Positions 23,557 to 35,563 of a DNA stretch of 64,000 nucleotides are shown here, in pieces. The DNA is from Cladopsammia gracilis. Its lineage: Eukaryota; Cnidaria; Anthozoa; Scleractinia; Dendrophylliidae. The stretch covers positions 472,001 to 536,000 of the forward strand of contig JAJGOT010000049.1 in NCBI GenBank assembly GCA_022457155.1. The letters are read 5' to 3'. The stretch's first letter is position 1. Every line of letters begins with the position of its first letter. Both the position numbers and the translations under genes were made by a program. The notes beneath the pieces were generated by a model. That model was not told where the DNA came from. It searched no databases and worked only from the letters and a program-made list of their open reading frames with translations.

Positions 23557-23772
23557 ACGGACCGACGCGCCTGCGAAACATTCCGCTAGCCATGACCATG
23601 AAAAATGACGAGCATGGGTTCTATGAGAATGGTGCTTCGCGCGTGCCTTCGGCCCGCAGAGCTCCGCTATTAAGGTACTTTAAGTCATGTTTTTAATCAC
23701 AAGATATGGTTCACTGAAAATTGTCGCAAGAAAGCTGCATTTGTTTCATGTTTGTAACGTAAAAAAAAAAGA

Positions 23773-23845
23773 TGTTTCCGGCCAGGCTTGAACTGGCGAC
23801 CTTCCGCGTGTTAGGCGGACGTGATAACCACTACACTACGGAAAC
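23773..23845 (-). tRNA. tRNA-Val (AAC)
   Basis: A 73-nt cloverleaf without an intron. The acceptor strand GTTTCCG pairs with CGGAAAC, the discriminator base is A, the A box is tagtgtagtggttatcac, the B box is agttcaagcc, and the anticodon loop CTAACAC carries AAC. It is the reference copy for the other valine loci here. A short T-run lies downstream, on the lower-coordinate side, as a polymerase III stop. Confidence 0.93.
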
Positions 23846-23964
23846 CGATACAATTACGCGATATCTAACTGCTGTTCGCAATGGAAAATTTGAGTTACAA
23901 GGAGGAACGGGATATTAATTACACTGTTACTCTGTGTGAAATAAGGATGTTCGAGATCATGATG

Positions 23965-24129
23965 TATACAGCTATTTCAATTTAACGTTGTCGGATGAAA
24001 GCTTAAAGCCAAGACTGCAAGGTAGTATGGGTTAGGGTTAATAGCCATTGCATAAAAATCCCATACTACCTTGCGGTCTTGGCTTTTCGCCTTTTTTCAT
24101 CCGACAACGTTAATTGAAATAGCTGTATA
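23965..24129. mobile_element. Foldback MITE, ~165 bp
   Basis: Arms of about 60 bp, starting tatacagctatttcaattta on the left, are nearly perfect complements; a short asymmetric loop contains gggttagggttaatagcc. A single arm-like piece (gaccgcaaggtagtatggg) also occurs alone at 45600-45618, so it belongs to a dispersed family. It lies just upstream of tRNA-Val(AAC). Confidence 0.75.
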
Positions 24130-24538
24130 TAAAGAAAAGTAATTTATGGAAATAGATTTGCTCGCAGGCTACACATTTAAAAACAACATTTACATGCTGT
24201 AGCGTTTTGTAAGTCTTTTTTGTGTGTTTGCAAACAGTCTTTTATTGGAATAATAATAATAGCAATAAAAAGGTGTTACAGTGCACGGTGCAAAATTTAA
24301 TTTGTTTGAACTCTTACAAATGGCAGCGGATGATCACAAATTTAAAAACAACATTCACCGTTCTGTAGCATTTCCTAAGTCCAGAGCTTGAAGGCTTATG
24401 CGCTGGTCAGCGGAATAAAAAAAAAAAAAACGTTTGCAACTAATAAAGTAAAATTTTGCTTCAAACCGATCAGTATAACTCGTTTTACTCGTGTACATGT
24501 ATTCACGAGTTAAAAATTAAAAGAAAATATATGACACG

Positions 24539-24611
24539 TGTTTCCGGCCAGAATTGAACTGGCGACCTTCCGCGTGTGAGGCGGACGTGATAACCACTAC
24601 ACTACGGAAAC
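24539..24611 (-). tRNA. tRNA-Val (CAC)
   Basis: A 73-nt cloverleaf with the same acceptor arms and A box as the 23773 copy. The anticodon loop is CTCACAC, giving CAC. The T-loop reads agttcaattc, still a usable B box, and the change keeps the T-stem mostly paired. The upstream flank (24612-24720) shares gatatctgactg and gatgaacgggat with the flank of the 23773 gene, so the two arose by local duplication. Confidence 0.92.
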
Positions 24612-24689
24612 CACGATACAATTTCTCATGATATCTGACTGCCGGTTGGAATGGAAAGTTGGAGTTACTAGGATGAACGGGATGTTAAT

Positions 24690-25010
24690 TACATTGTTAC
24701 TCTCAGTGAAATAAGAATGCTCGAGACTGTATGCATAAAAAAAGTAACTAAAAATCGGTTTTTAAAACGAACTGTTTCCTTCCCAGCAGTCAAATTCCTC
24801 GGTAGAAAAGTGACGAGTATCACGCGAGAGACCGAGGTTCGAATGCCCGCCGGAGAGATATCTTTTTTGTTAAAGTTAAACGAATGTGCTGTTTTACGTT
24901 TCCTAAAATTGTTTCTAACCTCCACGGTAGCTCCTTCCATTGTTCTTCGTCATGTCTGCTATTTGATTTTGATCCCGATGAACTCCATAAAATACAGCTC
25001 TCATTCAAAA
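24690..25010. repeat. Repeat unit with a tRNA-Asp-like 3' half (copy A)
   Basis: This stretch recurs inverted at 50222-50560. At 24820-24870 it contains gagtatcacgcgagagaccg and ggttcgaatgccc, which resemble the anticodon/variable region and B box of tRNA-Asp without the 5' half. It is probably a tRNA-derived short interspersed element or a dead tRNA copied with its flank. Confidence 0.6.
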
Positions 25011-25267
25011 ATATTGATCCCTCAGACGAGACATTTGCTCCGGGCGTGCGCGTTACCAAAGTTAACTGTTGCGCTATTGTTTTGCTTTTGGATTTCTATT
25101 GTTTTGGCTTTTGTTTTAGTTTTAATAACGGTATGCATAACTAATGTCTGGGGTTAAACGGAAATCTTTCCGACTGAAAAGTGCAAAATGACGAAGGTTT
25201 TTTCGCTCGAATTAAAGTAAATTTCCCACCGAAAAGTTTACTCAGTTTTGGAGCGATTGGAATATAA

Positions 25268-25376
25268 TGGCACAAAATATACAACTTGGTTGGATAAAAA
25301 GATCCTATAGTACACAACAAAATTTGTTTTGTACTATAGGATCTTTTTATCCAACCAAGTTGTATATTTTGTGCCA
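25268..25376. repeat. 109-bp near-perfect palindrome
   Basis: Two 46-bp arms (25268-25313 and 25331-25376) are exact complements. The 17-base centre is itself nearly palindromic with about one mismatch. It could be a young MITE or a recent inverted duplication. No open frame or other feature is associated with it. Confidence 0.9.
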
Positions 25377-27214
25377 TTTGGCGATATAACGTGGAAATAT
25401 GGCTGAAATGTTAAAAAAAAAAAAATGTCTCGGGGCATTACTGGGGGCATTATATGCCTTTTTGTGTTATTTCCTTAGTTAACACTCTGTTAAAAGCCAT
25501 GGGACGTTTATTCGTTTTAAACTAGAGGAAACTTGAGGGCTAAGTTTTGGATGGGCCACTAAGAATTCAAGGAAACTGGCCCGACTGGCCACCAAGCATG
25601 GGAGTTAATTTTTAGCCCTGCAGTTTATGAGTATGAAGTATGGCAAATTTCAGAGACAGAGTATGGCAAATTTCACAGACGTTTGGCAAGGAATTTGGCC
25701 GCGCGATACAAACGTCTGTGACATTTTTCACTATTTTAAAAGATACATGTATCACTTTTAAACTCGGTTACTTTACTAATTTTGAGATGCTCTTCACAGC
25801 AGTGTCGACGGATCTTTGCTATCTGAGGCCAATATAAAAATTTGGAAAAACCGTGACAACACCTATTGATGTTAGGTTTAGCTTAGATTAATCATCGTTC
25901 TAGTAAATTGATCATATGTAGTTTCAGATACTAAAATTTGAAAGGTAGGAGTCATTAACAAGCGTTCATTCGTGAGCACATCACATGTGACCAACACTAG
26001 CGTGACATGAACTAAATGTACGTACATGTAAATTCCGTCAACCGGCTGGCTTTTAAAAAGCAGTATCTTTTATCCGTAAAGACAAGTTCAACAACGTTTG
26101 AATTCAAAGGTTAAAAGCTTCGAAAGGAATTGAAGCGACACCGTTGTATTCCTTGACAAGCATGTTAAGATTCTATACTCGCGGTTCACGATAAATTGTG
26201 TTCGTTCGAAATTCGTTTCTGTCTCAGTAACGTAACAATTGATCAATATTTTGATCTCATTTTAAACCTGCAAGGGAAATGATTCACTTACGTTTTCCTT
26301 GGCGATCAACTCTTCTTATTTCTGCTTTCTTCGATGCAGGATCTGCTTACATAACAACACACACGTCCAGTCAGTCAATTATTAACCGCTAACGTTTGCC
26401 CGCTATGAATTATGGGTATTTTTAGAGCAAATTGTGAAGGGAAGGAATACATTCTGTCTTTAGAGGGATTTTATTAACACTCCCGCGACTCAAAAATCAC
26501 AGCCAAAAACTTCGCTTGGCGTTTATTTTAAAGCCGAAACTCACAGAATTGTACCTTTTGGCTCGCTGGAGTGTCTTCACCGTGTGCAGAGCGAGGCTGA
26601 AACCTTACGCACCACCGGAGTGGTCTTTCTTTTATGCTCTCAAGTCGGTTCATCGACCCGATTGCACCTCATTAAGCCTTCTCGTACTTAGATGATATAC
26701 CAGGCACTCTGCAAACGGCGGATTTTGTCAAATTTCAGCCTCTGAGCCGTGATTCAACCTCTTGGTTTGCCGCAGCTCTGATCGAAACGTTTTGCAGATT
26801 CGTACATAACGTTCGAAAAGAGAACGCTTTCTGCGCAGGCTCATGCCTTAAAAATCTGATGCCCAGTACTAAGCGGACAACGGAAGCCGAAGTAACGCAA
26901 TATTATTGTAACGCAAACTGATCATGCACGAAAGGCAATTAATCGATTGAAGGTAATTTGTGTCGCTTTTCCTTGGAGTGCTTTGGAATTGCGAGTTCTC
27001 CCATTACTTCTTTTAGTGAAGTCAAACCAAAACTCGCTAAAATGCCGTTTAGAAGCCATAAAGCCGCCAAGAAACAACAGACAGACATTATTTAACAAGG
27101 TATGAACACTTTAATGGCTGTTTATTTATAATTTTGATATTTTATCAAACTCACGATAAAATCCCATACAAATCCTTCTATTTTTGCCGTTGGGGATTAC
27201 TTTTGTGAGCCTGG
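25377..27214. other. Gene-free stretch
   Basis: No exon, RNA gene or classified repeat is seen. A direct pair of short words (gagtatggcaaatttca, gacgtttggcaa) near 25636-25690 is the only local repetition. Confidence 0.35.
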
Positions 27215-27420
27215 GCTCCCTGTGATGAAACATATATACCAGTCGTCTCTCCGGCCAGAATTGACGGTAGAAGCACACCATTCTAATCTTGGTTTCCCTA
27301 TGTGGTCTCAGTGAGCTTTTCAATGTTTTCCATAAGCCATAAGATAATTTTTGGACCAGCACTCCTTTAATCTGTGACTACTACTAGTAGGTAAATTAAA
27401 TCTAAAAACTAGTAATTTCA
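27215..27420. repeat. Orphan copy of the tRNA-Val 3' flank unit
   Basis: This stretch (gaaacatatata, agaagcacaccattctaat, cataagccataag, ggaccagcactc) matches the sequence downstream of the tRNA-Val genes at 51447 and 62666, but no tRNA adjoins it. It is a truncated member of that unit. Confidence 0.75.
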
Positions 27421-27939
27421 ATGAGAAAGTGAGTGCTGGCGAAGGGGGATAAAACAGTGGGAAGTAAATTAAACATTGGACAGCTCCGGTAATTTTTTTT
27501 CAATTTTTTAAGGGAAGGGGTGAGTAGGGTAGGCTTTCCCTGGATGAGTTGTAAAAATTACTACAGCAAGTGGTGTTTTTGAAAATTGCCCAACCATAAC
27601 CTTACTGACTTGTATTACCCACACTGCTGAACTAACTATGGACTATGGGCTGCTTTATAAAAAAAAAACTATCGCCAAGAACTTATTGTTCAAGTTACAG
27701 ATATTTTAAAAATACAGTAATAATTGATATTGAAGAGAAATAACTTTTACAAAAAACAATTCAAGAGGGTTTTGTCTCAAGCTAATTGAAGATTTCATAA
27801 TAGCTTTCTTAAAAAAAAAAAGTATATTGCTTTACTAAGTATCTTTAATTACGGCTGATTGTTTACATTCAGTTTAATAATTCATTGTTCAAGTAAGAGT
27901 TATACCCAAAAACATGACTCAACGGTCGAATCAGCCGGC

Positions 27940-28133
27940 CCAGCCGGCACAGATTTTGAATTATAGTTAATCGCACTGACATGTTATGGATACCAAAGTG
28001 TCCTCGATAAATTCTAGGAAAAGTCAGAAAATTTCAGCCTCATAGCTAATTCGGTGTAAGAGTTATCACAATTTTACTGGAGGGGGGCGGTTCGAAAAGC
28101 CCCCCCCCCCCCCCCCCCCCCAGTCTGAATAGG
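27940..28133. mobile_element. 3' fragment of the TTAA MITE with poly(C)
   Basis: It shares gataaattctaggaaaagtc with the copies at 38811 and 57327, then a poly(C) run and the terminal cagtctgaataggg next to TTAA (28134-28137). The left part is missing. Confidence 0.65.
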
Positions 28134-28420
28134 GTTAAAGACCCAAAATGCAAAAGATCTTGAAGTTCATTGATGTTTATATTCGTTTACAGCAAATTAG
28201 TTATTGTTATCGCTGGATTCACGTTGTTCTCAGTTACGAAACGCATTCGTAACAAAGCATTACGTCACTGAGTTTACAGCTGAGTGATGGAACGAGCGAG
28301 CGGAAACGCAATATTGCGGATTTTTTTGAAATTAAATGTAATGACTTTTGTCGAACGCAAACAAACAAAAAAAAAACAAGTAATTTTCAGTTCGAAAAAA
28401 AAAAAAAAACAAAAAAACCG

Positions 28421-28490
28421 TCCTGACGGGAATTAAACTCACGTCCTTCGGCTCTATTGTCTGATCACTTACACATTGCGCCACCTAGGA
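28421..28490 (-). repeat. tRNA-like pseudogene or SINE head
   Basis: The minus strand shows an A-box-like tggcgcaatgtgtaag and a B-box-like gagtttaattcccgtc at tRNA spacing. The acceptor stem pairs only partly (mismatches at positions 5 and 7) and the anticodon arm is poor. The flanking words gctgagtgatggaacgag (28280s) and tctgagtgatggaacgag (28550s) occur on both sides in direct orientation. Confidence 0.5.
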
Positions 28491-28756
28491 TTTGACCAAG
28501 TAACCAGGTCAAATTTTGTTATTTCAAAGTACATATGCGGAAAAAGTTTCCATCTGAGTGATGGAACGAGTGAGTGAGTGAGTGAGTGAGTGAATTAGAC
28601 GCCGTTGCCGATAGCCCGTTCATTACGCTTGCACGTATTCACGGGTTAAAAAGGATAGGACATAGGGAGAAACGAGAACCGAAGCACGACTGGGAGTGCT
28701 TATGCAAAAACGCAAGGTAAAAGAAGGCTAGGACAGGAAAAGACGGAGTGGAATAC

Positions 28757-28918
28757 CTCAAGTTGCTCTACAGGTGGCGGGTGCGCCGGTGGTACAGGTC
28801 CTGGAGCGACAGCCGGAAGCTGTTGGAGCTGGTTAAGTACCTCCTTGGCTGCAACGACGGCTTCTCGTTCTTGGCGAGGTCGTTGAACTTGAACTGCGAT
28901 TTCTGGAGCGTCAGCCAT
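28757..28918 (-). CDS. Possible first exon, Pro/Gln-rich protein, unknown
   Basis: An ATG opens 54 codons ending at a donor (gag/GTATTC) in phase 0. The peptide is M-A-D-A-P-E-I-A-V-Q-V-Q-R, then Leu/Gln-rich, then a Pro-rich tail. Composition looks coding and the opposite strand is poorer. No continuation exon was identified downstream on the minus strand. It could be a gag-like start of a retroelement or a host exon. Confidence 0.35.
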
Positions 28919-29466
28919 ATAAACGTACGGGACACGCACGTGCGAGAAAGGAGAGCGTATGTAGAATAAATTATCCTTATATACGATTAAGTGAGACCGC
29001 TGACAATAGAAAATAAGTTCTGTAAAGGAGTATCAAAGGATTTTGCGCTTATACCCGATCGCGTATGCAAGTTGAATATTTGCGATGGGAAAAGAACCTT
29101 TATATTGCTGGAGCCATAATTGCTGCTAAAAATGGAACATTATTACAAATTTGTGGCAAACATTTAAGATTAATAATAAATTCCGAGCCTTATCTAAATG
29201 CCAGCATCGAATTTGGATATAACTGCCAGTGTGTCATTTGAATCTTCTATCGCGAACTGATGCGTAACGGAATATTGCGGTAGCTTATGTTTTTTTTTTT
29301 TTTTTTTTATAAACACCGTTCGATATAATTTTTTTTTTTTGTTAATTGACCGACTTCAAACGCAAAGACAGTGTATCAATTTTACAATGTCCAGTTCGGA
29401 AACAATAACGGAAGGAAGGAAGAAAGGAAAAAAGGAAGGAAGGAAGAAAGGAAGAAAGGAAGAAAA

Positions 29467-29507
<41 letters not shown>

Positions 29508-30590
29508 AGAAGCGAACCTGGCTTCATTTTGCCTTGGTTTATTACTTTGTATGGAGTCATCAGAGCATAAAGGGGACAATATCTCGCCCCCAAATTTCGC
29601 TGGGATGCTGATTTTTGGCAAGCGGGCGTTTTTCGTCATGCCCTTTCCGAATATCTAATCAAATCCCGTAATTTTCCAAATTTACGTTTTTGTGACGTCA
29701 CACTTTAGTTCTCTATGAGGCATTCTCGTCCCCAGAGCTCCACCGTTTATTTTTTTTAATTGCTTCTCGTGTAGCTCTGGTAACGGACAAAAATTTGAAT
29801 TTTTTGATTGGCCATTTAAAAATGAATGCGCAACAAGGTAAATACAATTGACGCTTCTACGCATAAAGTTCTACTTCCGGTTGAATTTCAAATGTTGAAG
29901 ACCAATAACGACTCCATCTACAAAACCAACGTTTTCATTTCAACGCATTCAACGACCAATGTCACCCAGTTTTGTTTGGTTTAGCAGGTAAAGATACGGC
30001 TGCCAAATTTCAAAGTACAACGGGATCTGATTGTCGCTAAATATGAGCGATTCAATTCCGAAAATAATCAGTATGTGTCTTAGAAGATGAATCTATAAGA
30101 GGCCACGAATATTAAAAAAAGTATGTTGTTTGCAACAGGCAAGTATTAATTAACTAATAAAGGAGAGGCAGAAATCCTGAAGAAAGCCCACGAGTGAAAA
30201 GACATATTACCACTAGGTTACCCATACAACAACGCTATCAGCACTCTGGTAAGAAAGTTATATTTTCTTTATTAGGTAGTACTCTTTGCTACAACTTGAA
30301 ATACAAATCTAGGGAAACTAAGGTCACTCGAAGCCCAATTAAAATAACATGAAACGAATGCAAAAGAAAAATTCCTCGATATTTCTCACCAGTGTTCGAT
30401 GAAATAAGCCAAACAAACTTAGCTGTCTCAGCAACTGATTTGGTCGGATATGATAGCGTTCAGTGGCGAAACGATAAATACACAGCTCCCAAACGAAAGA
30501 AATCGGTTGACTTATCAAGGATTTTCTAAATCCAGCAGGCAAAATACAAAGACAATCTTTCTTTTAAATAACAGCATCACGTAAAGCTTT
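28919..30590. other. Unassigned stretch with a purine microsatellite
   Basis: Apart from the (GGAA)/(GAAA) run and poly(T) runs near 29291 and 29329 I recognise nothing. Several open frames over the purine run are low-complexity artefacts. Confidence 0.35.
29406..29511. repeat. (GGAA)n/(GAAA)n purine microsatellite
   Basis: About 105 bases of GGAA-type then GAAA-type repeats. All frames are open because no stop codon fits the repeat, which explains the Lys/Glu/Arg-rich 'proteins' over it. Confidence 0.95.
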
Positions 30591-30629
30591 TCTTCTTTCT
30601 TTTTCAGCGCGATGTTTTCGTTCGTCTCC

Positions 30630-30852
30630 AGAGCTCAACCAAACGAAACGGGAGCTCTGGGGACGAGAATGCACACACGAAAGGTTTTATTATTTCCGGT
30701 TTCTGGTATTGAGCAAGCGCAATAGTGCATTAATGCATTAGGCATGCGCTAACGGATGTCGTGGATTTTACGACATCCGGAAGGCATTGTTACAAGAGCC
30801 CTTCATTTTTCCGCTGACCAAACGAAACGAAGGCTCTGGGGACGAGAATGCC
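30630..30852. repeat. Repeated ggagctctgggGACGAGAATGC words
   Basis: The phrase ccaaacgaaacg..gctctggggacgagaatgc occurs twice in the same direction (about 30637-30671 and 30819-30851), with the complement ccagagctc near 29735 and 30630. Likely overlapping MITE ends of one family. Confidence 0.45.
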
Positions 30853-31065
30853 TATAAGGGCTTAAGTTTATTTTTGGGGCATGCGCATAAGCCAAAATTT
30901 GGACTTTTTTGCGGACCTATCTTCACCGCTTTTTCTTTTTCTTTTTTTTTTTTTTTTTTTCCTTTTTCTTTCTTTTATTTTTAGTTTTGTTGCCCATTTT
31001 ATCGTCTTTCTTTTCTGAGGAGTTGTGGCTCGCTAACTTTTCAGGCCAGGAAGGTCGTATACATT

Positions 31066-31233
31066 CGCCACTTTAGACACGAGAAGGTAACAGGGCTGAG
31101 TGAACTTTCGCAACGACTTCTGGAACTGTTACTGGGGACAGAGACAAAAGAAGCGTCCCCTGTACTGGAACGATCCCAGAAGTCGTTGCGAAAGTTCACT
31201 CAGCCCAGTCTCCTTCTCGTTTCTAAAGTGGCG
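31066..31233. mobile_element. Foldback MITE, 168 bp
   Basis: Perfect 31-bp arms (31093-31123 and 31176-31206, gggctgagtgaactttcgca..) are extended outward by imperfect complements (cgccactttaga / tctaaagtggcg). The whole unit folds into one long hairpin. Confidence 0.8.
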
Positions 31234-32700
31234 AAATGGGCAGAAAAGGGTTAATGCGGATCAACATTTGCCTCCTCCAAAGTCTCTCCTTCTTCGGTAC
31301 TTGACGCGTGCCGAGAGAAAGCTGGGCACGAACGCGCGCACGACAAGGCAGGATCAGCATTTGAAACATTTTCGCGAAATTTAGTTCCTTTTAACATGAC
31401 CTTACTGCCAAATCGGGAAATTTATATCTTCTTTTTTCGCAAAATTAAAGTCCCGCGAAAATAAGTACCAATAACAAAGTTGTTTAACCCTGCTTTCTAA
31501 CAATCGGGCCCCAGATAATGGAAGAGGACAACAACTCATCTTAGCTCACGTGTACCTCTCATCATTTCAGGTTTTTCACGTGCAACTGGACGTCTCAATA
31601 ATGTAACGAACCAATGAATTAGTCACGGACAAAATAAGGTTTAGCAGTGATGCAGAGAAGATCGTCACGCAAAAACCGATTACTTACGAGAGGGCACACT
31701 TACAACTGTACAAAACCATTCTTCACTCACTGAAAGCGATCAAAATAAACATTAAAAACATAACAAATTTCGTTTTGTGAAATACTTAGAAACACAAATG
31801 GCAGTGCTAATGCATCAGTCAACTCCAGCAGTCCTCCCTCCACCAGACAACCCCTGGGGACTGCCCGCGGAATTGACTGATCCATAACCAAACTGAAGAG
31901 TTTTTAATTCGGAAGTGAAAAGGTATTTAAAAGTAAGCGTTGTTGTGGTCCATAAAAATATTACGTAAATGGCGAAAGGTTTGCTCCATTATCGGTAAAA
32001 GGCTGTTTTTTTAACATCACGGGCAGCCGTCTTTTGTAAACAACAGCGGCGAGACAAAACACGTTTGCCGTCACGTGGATTTAACAGGCACGAGACTATA
32101 TCACGTTTTTACAGTCATCCACGTGCAATTTTATGACCCAACTGACCTGGTATAAACTGGCGAACACGATTGTAGATCAAAGGAACCTCCTGCTTTCCAC
32201 TTATCAACTGGTGCAAATTCACTATCTGTGGTATGTAAGTAATTTATTTTATGGAGTAACTTTACTTAGCCGTGAAATAGATTTTGGAGTAATACTCCCT
32301 ATTACTCCTAAATCGATCATTTGCTTTCTTTATTCTGTTTTGGTATAATAGGCACTGACTATCATACTCCGTTTCACGTGTTGTTGTCGTGTACTAATGA
32401 CTAATGTAAGAGTTAACCCGCCTATGATACACGGTATTCTATATTCGTTGATCAACAAATGTTGCGACTGCTGTTCAGCTGTTGAACAGCATACCGTGCT
32501 ATGTTGAATGTTGGCCGGAGGCCGGAATTGAGAACGCGGCTGTTCCATGGGATATAGTGTCCCACGCATAGATAGAAGGTGGCCTCGTGCTCCTCCATCT
32601 ATTTCCTATATCCGTTACGACACTGACAAACATTCAATCATTGTTTAGTCGTCCTAGTATATGGTCACACTCACAAAAAATTTCCTCTTTTATGCACGGA
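31234..32700. other. Unassigned stretch
   Basis: No recognised feature. A minus-strand frame at 32330-32569 is open for 79 codons and includes a short hydrophobic segment, but it has no domain or splice support. Confidence 0.3.
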
Positions 32701-32709
32701 TTCTATTCT

Positions 32710-32752
32710 ACCCTGAAGAAGGGAACTGTTACAGTGCCTTTCGAAATATTGG
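32710..32752 (+). repeat. Decayed Penelope-type hammerhead-like motif
   Basis: The order ctgaagaaggg, a loop, a partly complementary gccttt, and then cgaaat imitates the hammerhead layout (CTGANGA, helix II, GAAA), but the core bases are changed. Such motifs mark terminal repeats of Penelope-like elements. No polymerase is seen beside it. Confidence 0.4.
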
Positions 32753-35300
32753 ACAAACAAATATAGTTTCCCTACCGTGAACCAGCCTTGCTTTTGTATC
32801 ATATCGTTTCGTTATTGTGTAGTAGATTGGATCCTTTACTGCAGGATCCGGTGCTTCTATTTCGTTACGGTGGTCTTTTGCAAATACAGTTACTTTAATT
32901 TTTGAGCGAAAAAAAATTCAGTTTGTAAAAATCCGTTGCTATTTTGTTTACAGTGTTGCACATCCAATTTTTACACGAGGGTCTGAATGGTGATGCTTTC
33001 AGTTATATTGAGGTTTAGTATTTGACTGTATAGCGACATGAGTCAGCACACTGAGCGTGAGTGAGATGGTGGTCCGTTATTGCCACCCAATATTTGGTCG
33101 CTTTTGCCGAAAGAGATTTCCAACTCCCTTCACAATGACCATTGAGCGGGGAGCTAGATCTAAACACGAAGACAATACTTGAGAAGAATCAGAAACAGAA
33201 ACATATGATTTTGTGATAAAGACGAGATGGAAAAACATTTTCAGTTTAAGTCAGGTTTATTTCTCTTTGCTTCGATTTGTGTTTTGCGCATTGACGTTAT
33301 TTGTTAGTAAGAAATGACATATCATTGTAAAATATAATGTATGTTCTTGTGGAGACGAGCCGTCGTCATTGGTTTGGTTTTCACAGTGAGGTTATGTAGC
33401 TCGCTAGTATGCTCTATGTACGGGTTTAATCAAGGATAATTCTTTCACATTGCCTATGTTCTTCTTATCGCTAAATGGCATATTTATTCAGATAAGAAAA
33501 TTAGATTGTCAACTTCCAAGAGCTGTTCCCAGAGTCTGTTAAAATAGAAAATCAAAATTGAGAAAAACTTTGCGCTTTGCAATGGCAAAATAAATAAATT
33601 CAAAATCAAAAGGAGACCGATTCAGTTTTTAATTAGCAATTACAACTGTTTTTTTTTTCTATTTTGTATGCCGCTCTTATTGCAATATTGTAATAAAATT
33701 GTAACTGTGCTTTCACATAACTCGTGAATTAGAAATAAGACAAATAGACACTATTAGACACTTATAGGCATTTACATAATACTATAATAATCACGGGTTC
33801 CGTGAAATCACTCTAATGCAATGTAATGATTATATTGTACAGAAATGTTTGAAATTCACTGGAATTCATTTTTGGAATTCACGAGTCTGGCAATGAATTT
33901 TTCTTGAATCGCATATGTCAATGAAAAACACGTTTCCAGCGAGAAAGCCATGTCAAAGACAACTGTCAAGAGCTAGCGAATAGAAATCCAGACTTATTCA
34001 AAATCACGGTGATGCACGCGCGGTCAGGAGAGAACCTTATGGTAGCGACAAATTTTAGTTTTGTTTATCTTTAAATGCCTTTATATGACTGAAATTGATG
34101 CTGTCTGTACACTTGAGTACATAATGTGGTCATTGGAGCCGAACTGTGAGCACTGTACTTCCGGCCGACACACTGTTATAAATGAATTTCATCACAGCGA
34201 CAATAAAAAACACCACCGTAAATGGGGAAAAAAATCCCTTTGTATAAAAAAAGAAGGCAAATTTGTGAGGACTGATAGATTAGTTATTAAACATTCAGTA
34301 AAAAAAATATGCTTATCTTATGACGATGAAGGATCCGGACACGCATCTCCGCTCGAGCAGGAATATTTTTATTCTCGCTATTTCTTCAGTATCTTCGCGA
34401 CTCATTTCTAAGAACTGAATACCAGACTACTAATATTATTACTTAATCATTATTGCCTTTTGTACTTCTTATACTTTTTACACCGGATTTCTTTGACACT
34501 CTACAAGACAGGAGTTGGGATACAAGTTTTGGTTTTGAAATAAGAAAGTTCGCTGAAACTCTACTTCGGACAGTAGCTTTGTTTATTTTTAAAGCAACCG
34601 GGCGGTCCTTCGGTGTATAGTAGAAATTACTTTTAATTAGCTCAGTACAGTATGCTTGTTTTCATAAACTTCTTTGCTTGATTTAGACATGTTTTTTTCT
34701 AAGCATGAAATATTGTTTTTTGCCGGCAGCTCGCTCGCTTCTTGTAAGACTGCAGTGTGAATGGCTTCTTTACTCTCTACAAAAGTTCACAGTTTGGTTT
34801 AAATTGAGGACAGCTTCAAATCAAAGCTCACTATTTTAAAAGAAAGTATACATACTACATAAAGAAAGTACACAAACATCGTCCACGAAGATGCCATGCA
34901 AAATCACTTCTCAGGTATGCAATTCCACGCTAAATACCTTCTCTTCGTTAGCCAATAAGAATGCACGCTTAGTTTCTTTTACATATGCGATTCTATGGAA
35001 AGCCCGCACCTGATGATATTAAACCAGTCAATTTTCAGACCAGATTCATTATGCAATTCATTTACTTCTCTCTCGCTCCCTCGAAAATTCTTTTACTGAA
35101 CAGTAGTGGAGCCGACGACGTATACCTTTTCAGACGTTGAAAATCAACATAAAACACAGACGACAAACGTTTTTAAAACTTAAAAGTTATTAAAAACTGT
35201 AGGCGGATTATTTAGCCTGTCCCAAGCGTTCAGATAGTGGGGAAAGCGCGAATAGACACCTGGAACAGGCAAAAGGCGGATGGAAATATTCACTTCCAGA
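32753..35300. other. Gene-free stretch
   Basis: A + strand frame at 34061-34411 (116 codons, several Cys/His, Lys-rich) is the longest but has no recognisable domain, splice site or start context, so I do not call it a gene. Confidence 0.35.
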
Positions 35301-35369
35301 AGTGCAGCTCATAGCTCTGTAGCACACACTGTTGGTCTGTTCCGAATTCATCTTTTGTGCATTGAGATT

Positions 35370-35563
35370 TATTCGTTATATCGGCGTAGGTTTTACGTTT
35401 GGACTGCCGAATTGTGTTCGTTATAACGAGGATTTCGTTATATCGAGGTTCTGTTCCATACATTTCAGTCATTTCACTTGTAATTTTGCCGGGCTAAAGA
35501 ATATCGTTCGTTGTACCGAGGACTTCGTTATATAGAGGTTCGTTAAATCGAGGTTCCACTGTA
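35370..35563. mobile_element. Terminal fragment of a pogo/Tigger-like DNA transposon
   Basis: Repeated cgttatancgagg phrases end in cgaggttccactgta, the complement of the CAGTGGAACCTCGATATAACGA-type end known from pogo/Tigger-like elements. The other end and any transposase are absent. Confidence 0.5.

Larger units (their letters stand above)
20940..23674. mobile_element. Composite element with ~120-bp terminal inverted repeats
   Basis: The left end (20940-21060) is the inverse of the right end (23550-23674). Shared landmarks are gctccgctattaa, the GC hairpin around gccgaaggc, tcatttttcatggtcatgg and tagcggaatgtttcgc. The left 1.1 kb (to 22070) recurs inverted at 47495-48757. The right half contains Tx1/L1-like LINE sequence on the minus strand. 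It may be a transposon with TIRs that captured LINE sequence, or two LINE-type 5' ends joined tail to tail. Confidence 0.65.

Noticed and set aside
26130..26900. Possible rRNA or snRNA
   Set aside because: I looked for conserved rRNA and U-RNA cores here and saw none.
29339..29658. Lys/Glu-rich and Ser/Phe-rich ORFs
   Set aside because: They cover only the GGAA/GAAA microsatellite.
34061..34411. 116-codon + strand ORF as a gene
   Set aside because: No domain, no splice or promoter support, and composition like surrounding AT-rich DNA.
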